A stretch of 14,100 bases of DNA from Sphingomonadales bacterium (lineage in GTDB: Bacteria; Pseudomonadota; Alphaproteobacteria; Sphingomonadales; Sphingomonadaceae): assembly GCA_018971065.1 (NCBI GenBank), contig JAGWVC010000098.1:1-14100 (forward strand). Direction: 5' to 3'. Position 1 is the first letter of the stretch. The number at the start of each line of letters is the position of its first letter. This document shows, in pieces, positions 7,730 through 14,100 of the stretch. The position numbers were made by a program, and so were the translations under genes. The notes beneath the pieces are model-generated. The model saw only the letters and a list, made by a program, of their open reading frames with translations. It was not told where the DNA came from and made no database searches.

Positions 7730-10033
7730 TCAGGCGGCCCGTGCGTTTGCATCGGCCAGGGCGACAAGTTCCGCGGCGGGGATGGGGCGGCCGGTGAGAA
7801 AGCCCTGGAAGTGGCGGCAACCGGCTTCGATCAGGCGCCGGGGCTGGGCTTCGGTTTCGACGCCTTCCGCGACAATGTCGATGCCGAACGTGCGGGCGAG
7901 CTGGACGATGGCGCAGACCAGCGCTTCGGCGGCGTCGCTGCGGCCCAGTTCGGCGACGAACGAGCGGTCGATCTTGACCTTGTCCACCGGCACGCGGCCC
8001 AGCAGGCTGAGGCTGGAATAGCCGGTGCCGAAATCGTCGAGCACCAGCCCGAAGCCGAGCCGGCGCAGCACCGTCAGGTTTTCCTGGGTGGCGGCGGTAT
8101 CCGCCAGCAGTGCGGTTTCGGTGAGTTCGAGATCGTAACGGGCGGGGTCGATGCCGTTGCCGGCGGCAAGCTGGGTGACGCGGGCGGCGAAACCGGGGAC
8201 GCGCAACTGCATTGGCGAAATGTTGATGGCGACGCGGCAATCGCCCCAGTCCCGGGTTTCGGCGAAGACGCGGGCCAGTACGAAATCGCCGATCGGGACG
8301 ACTAGGCCGCATTCCTCGGCCACCGGGATGAAGGTGGCGGGGCCGATCGGGCCGAGCTGGGGGTGGTTCCAGCGCAACAGCGCTTCGACCCCGGTACGTT
8401 GGCCGGCCTCGTCCACCTGGGGCTGGTAGGCGATGTGGAAGCTGCCTTCGGTCAGCGCCTCGCGCAGCGCGGTTTCGAGGGCGTGCCGTTCGGCGATGGC
8501 TTCGGCCATCGCCGGTTCGAAGGCGACGATGCAGGCGCGGCCCCGCGCCTTGGCGCGATAGAGCGCGATGTCGGCCTGGCGCAGGGCATCGCCGGCGGTG
8601 GTATCGGGGCTTTCGACCAGCGACAGGCCGATCGAGCAGCCGACCTCGATACGGCCGAAGCGGCTTTCGACGGGGGCGACGATGGCGGCGAGGCAGGATT
8701 CGGCGAGGGTGCGGGCCTCGGCCGGGGTGCGCACCGGGCAGCCGACGATGAATTCGTCGCCACCGATGCGGGCAATCAGCGCCGCCGGCGGCAGGCTGGC
8801 GCGCAGCGCACGGCCGACTGCCGAGATCAGCGCGTCGCCGGCGTGGTGGCCCAGCGTGTCGTTGACTTCCTTGAAGCGATCGAGGTCGATGGCCAGGACC
8901 GCGACCGGATGCGCCGGGCTGGCCGCGCCGAGCAGCGCCGGCAATCGCGCGAACGCGTGGGCGCGATTGGGCAGGCGGGTCAGGGTGTCCTGATAGGCGA
9001 GTTCGGTGGCGCGGGCTTCGCTGGCGATCAGTTCATCGACCATTGCCGAGCTGCGACGCACGATCACCGACGCGGCGAGGCAGAGCAGCAGCAGGCCGGT
9101 GACGATGGGCACGGTCATCTGGCGCACCAGCGTGGAGCCGGGGCGGCGCGGGGTCCAGGCGAGCGCGATGAGCGGCTCGCCGCGCGGACAGCGCAAGGTG
9201 AAGCGGGCGTGTTCGGTGTCGGTGGGGTCGTTGGCGGCGAGGTGGAGGTCATCGACGAGATAGCGCTGGGCGAACGAATTCAGCAGGTGCTGGTCGATCG
9301 GGATCAGCATGATCGCCACCGGGGCGTGCGGGCCGCGCGGCTGGACGCGGCCGGTGTCCGACTGGATCAGCGCGGCGATGACGATGAACACCTGGCCTTC
9401 GCCGCGCACGACGCCATGCGCTGTGATCGACGGGGTGATGGTGCTGGTGCCGGTGGTGCGGGGGTGGACGCGGCCCCGCCGGTGTTCGGCGGCGCGGATC
9501 GATACCAGCAGTTGGCGGATGGCGGGAAGATAGGGCGTAACGCGTTCCAGCGGGGCCAGCTTGCCATTGACCGAGGCGTAGATGGGCCGATCGCGGCCAT
9601 CGACGAAGAAGCTGCGGGTGAAGCCGTTGAAAGTGAAAAGTTGTTCGCCGAAGTTGCGATCGGCGAAATCGGGATCGAACCGGTGGTCGAGGTGGCGGAT
9701 CGACTTGTCCCACACCGCCTGTGGGGCGACCAGGTCTTCGTACTGGCCGATCTGGCGGTTGAAGCCCTGTTCGACCATCGCGCGTTCGCGCGCCGAGGCG
9801 GTGGAATCGAAGCGATGGATCAGCAGGATCGCCAGCGCCACGAACAGGCCGAGGCTGCCCAGCGTCATCAGCGCGACCGGCCCGAGCAGGCGATCCCGCC
9901 GTGACAGCGAGGTAAGGTGCGCCAGCAATGCCACGTCCGTGGATGCCTCCCATCGGGGCAGGTTGCCGGCTGCCCCGCGGCGAATTCTAGCGGGTGGGGG
10001 ATAAGGCGGGATTGTCGGGCGGGGGAGGGTCAT
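7730..10033 (-). CDS. membrane-bound GGDEF-EAL cyclic-di-GMP protein with CHASE4-like sensor
   Basis: A 767-residue signalling enzyme for cyclic-di-GMP. A first membrane helix (about 52-72) is followed by a periplasmic segment (about 78-300) that resembles CHASE4 (W108-D109, then FVDGRDRPIYAS), a second helix (about 307-325), a GGDEF domain (about 341-504) and an EAL domain (about 515-760). The synthase motif GGDEF is intact (424-428), as are DLDRFKEVND and the upstream D383/D385. The RxxD product-inhibition site is replaced by PPAA (415-418). In the EAL domain E550-A-L, N604, E636-L-T-E, D666-D667-F-G-T-G, K687, E723 and E726 are present, so phosphodiesterase activity is likely. Which activity dominates cannot be decided from sequence. 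The start is uncertain: the ATG at 10033 has AAGG too close to it, while a GTG at 9934 has GGGAGG upstream and would drop 33 proline-rich residues. It is divergent from the cold shock gene. Confidence 0.93.
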   Translation of the reverse strand: MTLPRPTIPPYPPPARIRRGAAGNLPRWEASTDVALLAHLTSLSRRDRLLGPVALMTLGSLGLFVALAILLIHRFDSTASARERAMVEQGFNRQIGQYEDLVAPQAVWDKSIRHLDHRFDPDFADRNFGEQLFTFNGFTRSFFVDGRDRPIYASVNGKLAPLERVTPYLPAIRQLLVSIRAAEHRRGRVHPRTTGTSTITPSITAHGVVRGEGQVFIVIAALIQSDTGRVQPRGPHAPVAIMLIPIDQHLLNSFAQRYLVDDLHLAANDPTDTEHARFTLRCPRGEPLIALAWTPRRPGSTLVRQMTVPIVTGLLLLCLAASVIVRRSSAMVDELIASEARATELAYQDTLTRLPNRAHAFARLPALLGAASPAHPVAVLAIDLDRFKEVNDTLGHHAGDALISAVGRALRASLPPAALIARIGGDEFIVGCPVRTPAEARTLAESCLAAIVAPVESRFGRIEVGCSIGLSLVESPDTTAGDALRQADIALYRAKARGRACIVAFEPAMAEAIAERHALETALREALTEGSFHIAYQPQVDEAGQRTGVEALLRWNHPQLGPIGPATFIPVAEECGLVVPIGDFVLARVFAETRDWGDCRVAINISPMQLRVPGFAARVTQLAAGNGIDPARYDLELTETALLADTAATQENLTVLRRLGFGLVLDDFGTGYSSLSLLGRVPVDKVKIDRSFVAELGRSDAAEALVCAIVQLARTFGIDIVAEGVETEAQPRRLIEAGCRHFQGFLTGRPIPAAELVALADANARAA

Positions 10034-10119
10034 GCCTTAGGCATATGGTGAAGGTTCGGTAACGGTTCGGCGGGTGGTCAGCGGGGCAATAGGCCGGGCG
10101 CTGGGCCGAGTATTTCCGG

Positions 10120-10158
10120 CGCCAACTTGACAATTGGCGGTAGGGCGCCCATGTAGTG
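10120..10158 (+). promoter_or_regulatory. probable csp-infA promoter with operator-like inverted repeat
   Basis: A perfect TTGACA (10127-10132) is followed by a weak -10 around 10150-10158 (CATGTAGTG). The -35 lies inside CGCCAA (10120-10125) and TTGGCG (10134-10139), a 6-base inverted repeat with an 8-base centre that could bind a regulator. A start near 10165 would give a leader of roughly 115 bases. Confidence 0.5.
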
Positions 10159-10166
10159 CAAGCTAA

Positions 10167-10180
10167 CGTCGCCTGCGACG
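10167..10180 (+). promoter_or_regulatory. hairpin near the start of the csp leader
   Basis: CGTCGC and GCGACG are perfect 6-base arms separated by 2 bases; in RNA this would be five pairs with a four-base loop. It sits close to the expected transcript start. Confidence 0.4.
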
Positions 10181-10229
10181 GAATTTGAAGCCGCGAATGG
10201 CTGATCCTTCCTTTCCCGTGCTACCAGCT

Positions 10230-10259
10230 CCGTCCGCTGATTTGCGGGCGGGTTTTCTT
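10230..10259 (+). terminator. terminator-like hairpin in the csp leader (possible attenuator)
   Basis: CCGTCCGC (10230-10237) pairs with GCGGGCGG (10244-10251) through one G-U pair, with loop TGATTT, and is followed by GTTTTCTT. This has the form of a rho-independent terminator but lies between the promoter-like TTGACA and the csp start codon, about 20 bases before the ATG. It could attenuate the operon, or end a separate short leader RNA. Confidence 0.55.
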
Positions 10260-10280
10260 GCATCCGCGAAAGGGATCATC

Positions 10281-10487
10281 ATGCCAGTAGGCACTGTAAA
10301 GTTTTTCAATACCGACAAGGGTTATGGTTTTATTGCGCCTGATGAAGGCGGTGGCGACAGCTTCGTCCACATCAGCGCGGTCGAGCGTTCGGGCATGTCC
10401 ACGCTGCTGAAGGACCAGCGCGTGCGCTATGAAATGGAAACCGATCGGCGCGGCAAGACTTCGGCGGTCAACCTCGAAGCCGTCTGA
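10281..10487 (+). CDS. csp: cold shock domain protein
   Basis: A 68-residue single cold shock domain (OB fold) that binds single-stranded RNA and DNA. RNP1 is KGYGFI (13-18) and RNP2 is FVHIS (28-32). The usual VKWFN near the N-terminus is VKFFN here. The length is normal for the CspA family. The ATG at 10281 follows AAGGGA by about 7 bases. Family members melt RNA structure and in E. coli can act as antiterminators, which is of interest because the gene has a terminator-like hairpin in its own leader. It is 3 bases upstream of the IF-1-like gene, so the two form an operon whose products are both OB-fold RNA binders. Whether this copy is cold-induced cannot be read from the sequence. Confidence 0.96.
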   Translation: MPVGTVKFFNTDKGYGFIAPDEGGGDSFVHISAVERSGMSTLLKDQRVRYEMETDRRGKTSAVNLEAV

Positions 10488-10490
10488 TCG

Positions 10491-10745
10491 ATGGCGAAGG
10501 AGGACCTCCTTACCCTCGAAGGCCAGATCGACGAGATCCTGCCTGACGGCCGTTTCGGCGTCATGCTGGAGAACGATCACCGGATCATCGCCTATACCGC
10601 CGGGAAGATGCGCAAGTTTCGCATCCGATCGGTGGTGGGCGACCGGGTTCGCGTCGAGATGACTCCTTACGACCTGTCCAAGGGCCGCATCGTGTTTCGC
10701 GAGCGCGGTCCGGGCGGGCCGGGTGCGCCGTTCAAGCGGCGCTAA
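10491..10745 (+). CDS. infA: translation initiation factor IF-1, variant with C-terminal extension
   Basis: An 84-residue OB-fold protein that matches IF-1 along residues 1-71: [48 protein letters not shown] and [10 protein letters not shown]-1 binds the A site of the 30S subunit and helps start translation. Standard IF-1 is about 72 residues; this one adds a flexible basic tail (residues 72-84, [18 protein letters not shown]). The body also departs from the usual alphaproteobacterial sequence at several places, for example DGRFGV where NATFRV is common, so this may be a second, specialised copy rather than the main one. There is no strong ribosome binding site and the start lies 3 bases after the csp stop, which points to translational coupling. 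Tandem hairpins follow the stop. Confidence 0.93.
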   Translation: MAKEDLLTLEGQIDEILPDGRFGVMLENDHRIIAYTAGKMRKFRIRSVVGDRVRVEMTPYDLSKGRIVFRERGPGGPGAPFKRR

Positions 10746-10750
10746 CGGGG

Positions 10751-10793
10751 TTGCTGCCCATTCGGGGCGGCAATCCGCGATCCTGTGGATCGC
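10751..10793 (+). terminator. two tandem hairpins after infA
   Basis: TTGCTGCCC (10751-10759) pairs with GGGCGGCAA (10765-10773) through one G-U pair. Immediately after it, GCGATCC (10777-10783) and GGATCGC (10787-10793) form a perfect stem. There is no T-run, so termination may be weak or partial; the elements could instead protect the csp-infA mRNA end. Confidence 0.4.
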
Positions 10794-10894
10794 ATGACAA
10801 TCAGGGCTGGATCGTGAGCGCGCGGGGATGCCGCCGCGCCGCGATCCGGTGCCTTTTACCAGAACATGGGCGCGGACAAGCGCCAGGGAAAATA

Positions 10895-11041
10895 ATGCAT
10901 ACAGAGTTTGTGAATTTCATCGTTTCGATCGTTGATCATGTACGCCGCGCCGGAAATTCGGCCGTGGCGGGAAATTACCGGGTTTCGCCGGAGCTGAGCC
11001 GCGAGGAACTGCGGCGCGAGGTTCTGGGCATCCTGGGCTGA
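10895..11041 (+). CDS. 48-residue hypothetical protein
   Basis: A short frame from ATG 10895 with AGGGA 7 bases upstream, encoding a hydrophobic N-terminal helix (EFVNFIVSIVDHVRRAG), a polar turn (NSAVAGNYRVSP) and an amphipathic helix (SREELRREVLGILG). The helix-forming composition and the good ribosome binding site support a real gene. The frame is open upstream to 10751, but that part crosses the infA hairpins and has no helix pattern, so I start at 10895. I do not recognise a family. It is too short to span a membrane reliably and could lie on the membrane surface. It is 38 bases upstream of the next small gene and probably shares its transcript. Confidence 0.65.
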   Translation: MHTEFVNFIVSIVDHVRRAGNSAVAGNYRVSPELSREELRREVLGILG

Positions 11042-11044
11042 AGA

Positions 11045-11066
11045 TTCAGGCGCTTGCGCCGCTGAA
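11045..11066 (+). promoter_or_regulatory. hairpin just before the ribosome binding site of the 77-residue gene
   Basis: TTCAG (11045-11049) pairs with CTGAA (11062-11066), and inside it GCGC (11050-11053) pairs with GCGC (11056-11059), leaving CG as a bulge. It ends one base before AAGGAG (11068-11073). A similar GGCGC/GCGCC stem (10869-10884) precedes the ribosome binding site of the 48-residue gene. Confidence 0.3.
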
Positions 11067-11079
11067 CAAGGAGTCTGCC

Positions 11080-11313
11080 ATGTCGGTTACCGTCTCGTTC
11101 TATCAGGAGCAGGTGGATGCTTGTGCAGCGGCCGAAGCGGAGGCGAACCTGCCGATGCTGCGGGAGAAATTCCGGCGGGCGGGCGCGGCCTGGGAAGTGC
11201 TGGCCAGCACGGCGCGGCGCACCGAGGCGGCGCGGGCCAAGCGCGAGGCGGAAAGCCGCGAGCGCGTGGCGGCTGCGGCGGAGGCTGCGGAAGTGGTGCC
11301 CGAAGAGGCTTGA
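11080..11313 (+). CDS. 77-residue helical hypothetical protein
   Basis: A small, charged, nearly all-helical protein rich in Ala, Glu and Arg. The first half, SFYQEQVDACAAAEAEANL followed by REKFRRAGAAWEVLASTARRTEAARAKRE, recalls a family of short sphingomonad proteins with the pattern FYxxR...EA...L...R..RAExAWxxMAxRxxRTE (recalled from memory, no accession). Its function is unknown to me. The tail is low-complexity (AAAAEAAEVVPEEA). The ATG at 11080 follows AAGGAG by 6 bases, a strong site. The gene is followed within 45 bases by a clear rho-independent terminator that ends the run of small plus-strand genes. No signal peptide or membrane segment is seen, so it should be cytoplasmic and perhaps oligomeric. 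Confidence 0.82.
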   Translation: MSVTVSFYQEQVDACAAAEAEANLPMLREKFRRAGAAWEVLASTARRTEAARAKREAESRERVAAAAEAAEVVPEEA

Positions 11314-11354
11314 GTCGCTGGCGCTGATGCTGTGCTGAAGCGGGATTGTGCAGG

Positions 11355-11387
11355 GGCCGTGGGGGATTTTTCCTCCGCGGCCTTTTT
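11355..11387 (+). terminator. rho-independent terminator of the small-gene run
   Basis: GGCCGTGGGGG (11355-11365) pairs with CCTCCGCGGCC (11372-11382) through two G-U pairs, around a loop of A and Ts, and is followed by TTTTT (11383-11387). It lies 42 bases after the stop of the 77-residue gene and directly before the amn stop on the opposite strand. Confidence 0.85.
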
Positions 11388-11390
11388 GCG

Positions 11391-12836
11391 TCAGCGGAAC
11401 GGGGGTTCGTTAAACGCGCGGAGCTTGCGGCTGTGGAGGCGGGGGCCTTCGGCGCGGAGGAGGTCGCAGGTGGTGGTGCCGATGGCGAGGTGCGCGGCGA
11501 TGGCTTCCTCGTAGAAGCGGTTGGCCTGGCCGGGCAGCTTCAGTTCGCCGTGGAGCGGCTTGTCCGAGACGCAGAGCAGGGTGCCGTAAGGAACGCGGAA
11601 GCGGTAGCCTTGCGCGGCGATGGTGGCCGATTCCATGTCGATGCCGACGGCGCGGCTGAGTGACAGGCGGCGGGCGGACTGGGTGTAGCGCAGTTCCCAG
11701 TTGCGATCGTCGGTGGTGACGACGGTGCCGGTGCGCATCCGCTTCTTGAGGTTGGCGCCGGCGGCGCCGCTGACCAGCTCGGCGGCGCGGGCGAGGGCCT
11801 GCTGCACTTCGGCGATGGCGGGGATGGGGATTTCGGGCGGCAGCACCGGATCGAGCACGTGATCGTCGCGCAGGTAAGCGTGGGCGAGGACATAGTCGCC
11901 GATGCGCTGGGTATCGCGCAGGCCGCCGCAGTGGCCGATCATCAACCACGCTTCGGGGCGCAGCACGGCGAGATGGTCGCAGATGGTCTTGGCGTTGCTG
12001 GGGCCGACGCCGATGTTGACCAGGGTGATGCCGCCGCGATCCTCGCGGATGAGATGGTAGGCGGGCATCTGGTGGCGGCGCCAGGCGGTGTCGGACAGGC
12101 GGGCGCGGGCGTTTTCGGTGCGCTGGGTGAGGTGAAGGCCGCCGGCACCGCTGAGCGCGGTGTAGCCGTCGCTGCCGATCTGCATCGCAGCCCAGTCCAC
12201 GAATTCATCGACATAGCGGTGATAGTTCGTGAACAGGATGAAGCGTTGCGTATGTTCCACCGCCGTTCCGGTGTAGTGCGCGAGGCGGGCGAGGCTGAAG
12301 TCCGTCCGCAGGCCGTCGAACAGGGCGAGGGGCACGACATCGTCGCTGCCGGTCAGCTCGATGCCATCGGCCAGCTCGTCGCCGATCATCGCCAGTTCGG
12401 TGGCGGGGAAGTGGCGCGAGAGTTCGATCGGGGTGACGCCGCCGAGGCCGGAACTGGCATCGATGACGTAGGGGAACGGGATTTCCTGGGTGGAGCGGCC
12501 GACGCTGACCTCAATGTCGTAATCGGCGGCGAGCAGGGTCAACTGCTCGGTCAGGTAGTCGGCGAACAGCGCCGGGCGGGTGACGGTGGTGGCGAATGTG
12601 CCGGCATGGCCGAGGCGGCCGAACGCGCGGGCGAGATCGGGGCGGGTTTCGACCCCGGCGTAGGTGATGCGCAGTTCGGGATAGCACCACGACCGGTCGC
12701 TGCGGCGTTCGGGCGGCGGCAGTTTCCGCGTGGCTGCGTAATGGGCGATGTCCTCACGCAGGGTGGCGACGGCGTGATCGTGAATGGCGGTGAGTTGGGC
12801 GACGATGGCCGCAGGGTTGTTCTTGTTGGTTTCCAT
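11391..12836 (-). CDS. amn: AMP nucleosidase
   Basis: Splits AMP to adenine and ribose 5-phosphate in the cytoplasm and so helps control the adenylate pool. The 481 residues match the E. coli enzyme in length (about 484). The N-terminal regulatory domain (about 1-175) is followed by a purine-phosphorylase-like catalytic domain with NIGVGPSNAKT (about 274-284), MIGHCGGLRDTQ (299-310), VGIDMESATIAA (397-408, E402) and CVSDKPLHGELK (422-433). D425 in that last motif fits the catalytic aspartate of the family. I chose the ATG at 12836 because the family's N-terminus begins there; the frame is open to 13151, but that part is a shadow of the TPR gene. No clear ribosome binding site precedes it. The start is 58 bases after the TPR gene's stop on the same strand, so cotranscription is possible. 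Confidence 0.96.
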   Translation of the reverse strand: METNKNNPAAIVAQLTAIHDHAVATLREDIAHYAATRKLPPPERRSDRSWCYPELRITYAGVETRPDLARAFGRLGHAGTFATTVTRPALFADYLTEQLTLLAADYDIEVSVGRSTQEIPFPYVIDASSGLGGVTPIELSRHFPATELAMIGDELADGIELTGSDDVVPLALFDGLRTDFSLARLAHYTGTAVEHTQRFILFTNYHRYVDEFVDWAAMQIGSDGYTALSGAGGLHLTQRTENARARLSDTAWRRHQMPAYHLIREDRGGITLVNIGVGPSNAKTICDHLAVLRPEAWLMIGHCGGLRDTQRIGDYVLAHAYLRDDHVLDPVLPPEIPIPAIAEVQQALARAAELVSGAAGANLKKRMRTGTVVTTDDRNWELRYTQSARRLSLSRAVGIDMESATIAAQGYRFRVPYGTLLCVSDKPLHGELKLPGQANRFYEEAIAAHLAIGTTTCDLLRAEGPRLHSRKLRAFNEPPFR

Positions 12837-12894
12837 CGCGAGAGGATAACGCCGGTTTGTGACATTGCAATGGTGGGCACGGCGAAGGGAGGGC

Positions 12895-14100
12895 CTAGAA
12901 ATCCTGCCAGCCGGCGCTGGTTCCGGCAACGGTGACGGCGCGGCCGTATTTGCGGAATTCGGCCTGGACGGCGGGATCGGCCAGCGCCGCCTGGCGCACT
13001 GTGCGCAGGCGCTGGTCGAAGGCGGGGATCGCCTGGGAGCCGTTGAAGCGGATGAACATGCCAAGCGCGGCTTCGCGCGATTCAGGCTCGGCGAGGCGGG
13101 TGACGAGCATTTTCGCGATGGCGGCGCTGTCGCCCCGGCAGGCGGCGGCAATCGAGGCGGCGCCCCAGTTGTCCGACGGCTTTTCGGCGATCTTCACGTC
13201 GAACGCGTTTGCTTCGGCGGCGTGGCCGAGGGCTCGGTGCGCGCAGGCGAGGTTGGCCCAGACGAACATCTGACCGAACGCGTTGGTGGCGCGCGGCTGC
13301 TTTGCGTCGATCATGTCGAGGGCGGCGATGGCTTCGGCATGGCGACCGGCGGAAAGGAGCAGGCCGGTACGGTCGATTGCAAGGTTGATGAGCGAGGGGT
13401 AGTTTTCGACGCCGAGCTTGAGAGCTGAATCGAAGGCGGCCGCAGCTTCGTCGAGCCGACCGGAATCGGCAAGCGACGATGCATATTCGCCGATGAGCTG
13501 AAAACCGCTGTCGCCCATTGCCTCAACCGTCTTGAGGTCGGTAGCGAACGGCTTGCCGAGGGCGACGGCTTCGGCCTGGCGACCGGCGGCCCGCAAGGCG
13601 AACATCGCCCGGGTAATCGCGGGATAGTCCTTCGGCGCGGCCTTCATCGCCGCGGTGGCGTTGGCAACTTCGCGGTCCAGCGCCTTGCGGAAGCCGTCGG
13701 CGGCGAGCTTGTCGATATCGGGCCAGATCGCCTCGTTACGGCGATCGATGGAGAGGCCGATCAGGCTGCCGGCGGATGGCTCCTTCGCCAGCAGCGCGCG
13801 CGCCTGGGGCAGTTCGGCGCGGCGGACATGGGTGGCGATCGCGCATCCCAGAACCTGGTTGCCCCAGCGGGTGCGCGGCGCCTGCTGCCAGCCGGCATCG
13901 ACCAGCACCGTGCAGAGATCCTGGCTGGCGGAATCGCGGTCAGCCGGGCTGAGCGATCGCATCTTCTGGTAGATGTAGCGCACCCAGTCATCCCTGAGCG
14001 CGGCGACGACAGCGGGCTGGGCCTTCTGTGCGGCGCGCAGCGCGGCGATGATGGCGGGCACGTCGCCGGCGTCGATCTCGAAGGCGATGCGCAGGCGGAA
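12895..14100 (-). CDS. TPR-like repeat protein, 5' end beyond the window
   Basis: The minus-strand frame stays open to the window edge and the codons before the GTG at 14061 (FRLRIAFEIDAGDV) read as normal protein, so the start lies outside; 401 residues are visible. It is nearly all helix. Helical-hairpin repeats with TPR-like spacing and residues occur at about 159-185 (ITRAMFALRAAGRQAEAVAL), 200-230 (GEYASSLADSGRLDEAAAAF), 235-265 (DRTGLLLSAGRHAEAIAAL) and 279-305 (ANLACAHRALGHAAEANAF). No catalytic motif is seen. TPR proteins act as scaffolds for protein contacts; the partner here is unknown, and a signal peptide, if any, would be upstream. It ends with TAG 58 bases before amn. I do not recognise a named family. 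Confidence 0.8.
   Translation of the reverse strand, partial: FRLRIAFEIDAGDVPAIIAALRAAQKAQPAVVAALRDDWVRYIYQKMRSLSPADRDSASQDLCTVLVDAGWQQAPRTRWGNQVLGCAIATHVRRAELPQARALLAKEPSAGSLIGLSIDRRNEAIWPDIDKLAADGFRKALDREVANATAAMKAAPKDYPAITRAMFALRAAGRQAEAVALGKPFATDLKTVEAMGDSGFQLIGEYASSLADSGRLDEAAAAFDSALKLGVENYPSLINLAIDRTGLLLSAGRHAEAIAALDMIDAKQPRATNAFGQMFVWANLACAHRALGHAAEANAFDVKIAEKPSDNWGAASIAAACRGDSAAIAKMLVTRLAEPESREAALGMFIRFNGSQAIPAFDQRLRTVRQAALADPAVQAEFRKYGRAVTVAGTSAGWQDF

Noticed and set aside
8363..9904. Long plus-strand open frame opposite the GGDEF-EAL gene
   Set aside because: Antisense shadow of a high-GC gene, with low-complexity Gly/Ala/Asp/Arg translation.
10078..10263. 61-codon minus-strand frame in the csp upstream region
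   Set aside because: Overlaps the csp promoter-like site and leader hairpins, has no recognisable pattern, and is of a length expected by chance.

Overview
The base composition is very GC-rich, genes are tightly packed with tail-to-tail neighbours almost touching, and several proteins match the style of Sphingomonadales families. These include the AIM24-family protein, a TonB-like protein with a proline run, a class I cytochrome c, a small helical FYxE/AW protein, and a csp-infA pair. I read the window as chromosomal DNA of an alphaproteobacterium, probably Novosphingobium or Sphingomonas-like. The assignment rests on protein recognition from memory, with no database search. I see no insertion sequence, phage gene, CRISPR array, tRNA or rRNA.

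Layout. Bases 1-1482 (+) hold the 3' part of an AIM24-family gene and an alpha/beta hydrolase that overlaps it by 4 bases. Bases 1489-3420 (-) encode acetyl-CoA synthetase (acs). Bases 3566-4147 (+) encode a two-helix membrane protein of unknown function in unusually low-GC DNA; its stop region overlaps that of the next gene. Bases 4141-4881 (-) encode a TonB-like energy transducer. An AT-rich divergent intergenic region follows, rich in inverted repeats. Bases 5161-7161 (+) encode a large flotillin/SPFH protein that ends at a strong hairpin. Bases 7206-7592 (-) encode a periplasmic cytochrome c, and 7730-10033 (-) a membrane-bound CHASE4-like/GGDEF/EAL cyclic-di-GMP enzyme.

From 10127 to 11387 (+) there is a run of small genes. 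A promoter-like site and a structured leader precede a cold shock protein and an IF-1-like protein with an extended tail, which are 3 bases apart. Two short hypothetical proteins (48 and 77 aa) follow, and the run ends at a clear rho-independent terminator. Bases 11391-12836 (-) encode AMP nucleosidase (amn). The window ends inside a TPR-like gene on the minus strand, just upstream of amn.

Most of this is housekeeping and signalling content, and I do not see a defence or mobile system. The points most worth a second look are: four apparent tandem repeats in the N-terminal half of the flotillin; a terminator-like hairpin in the csp-infA leader, which could be an autoregulatory attenuator; inverted repeats placed on the TonB start codon and on the flotillin ribosome binding site; and the conserved-looking domain of the unknown low-GC membrane protein.
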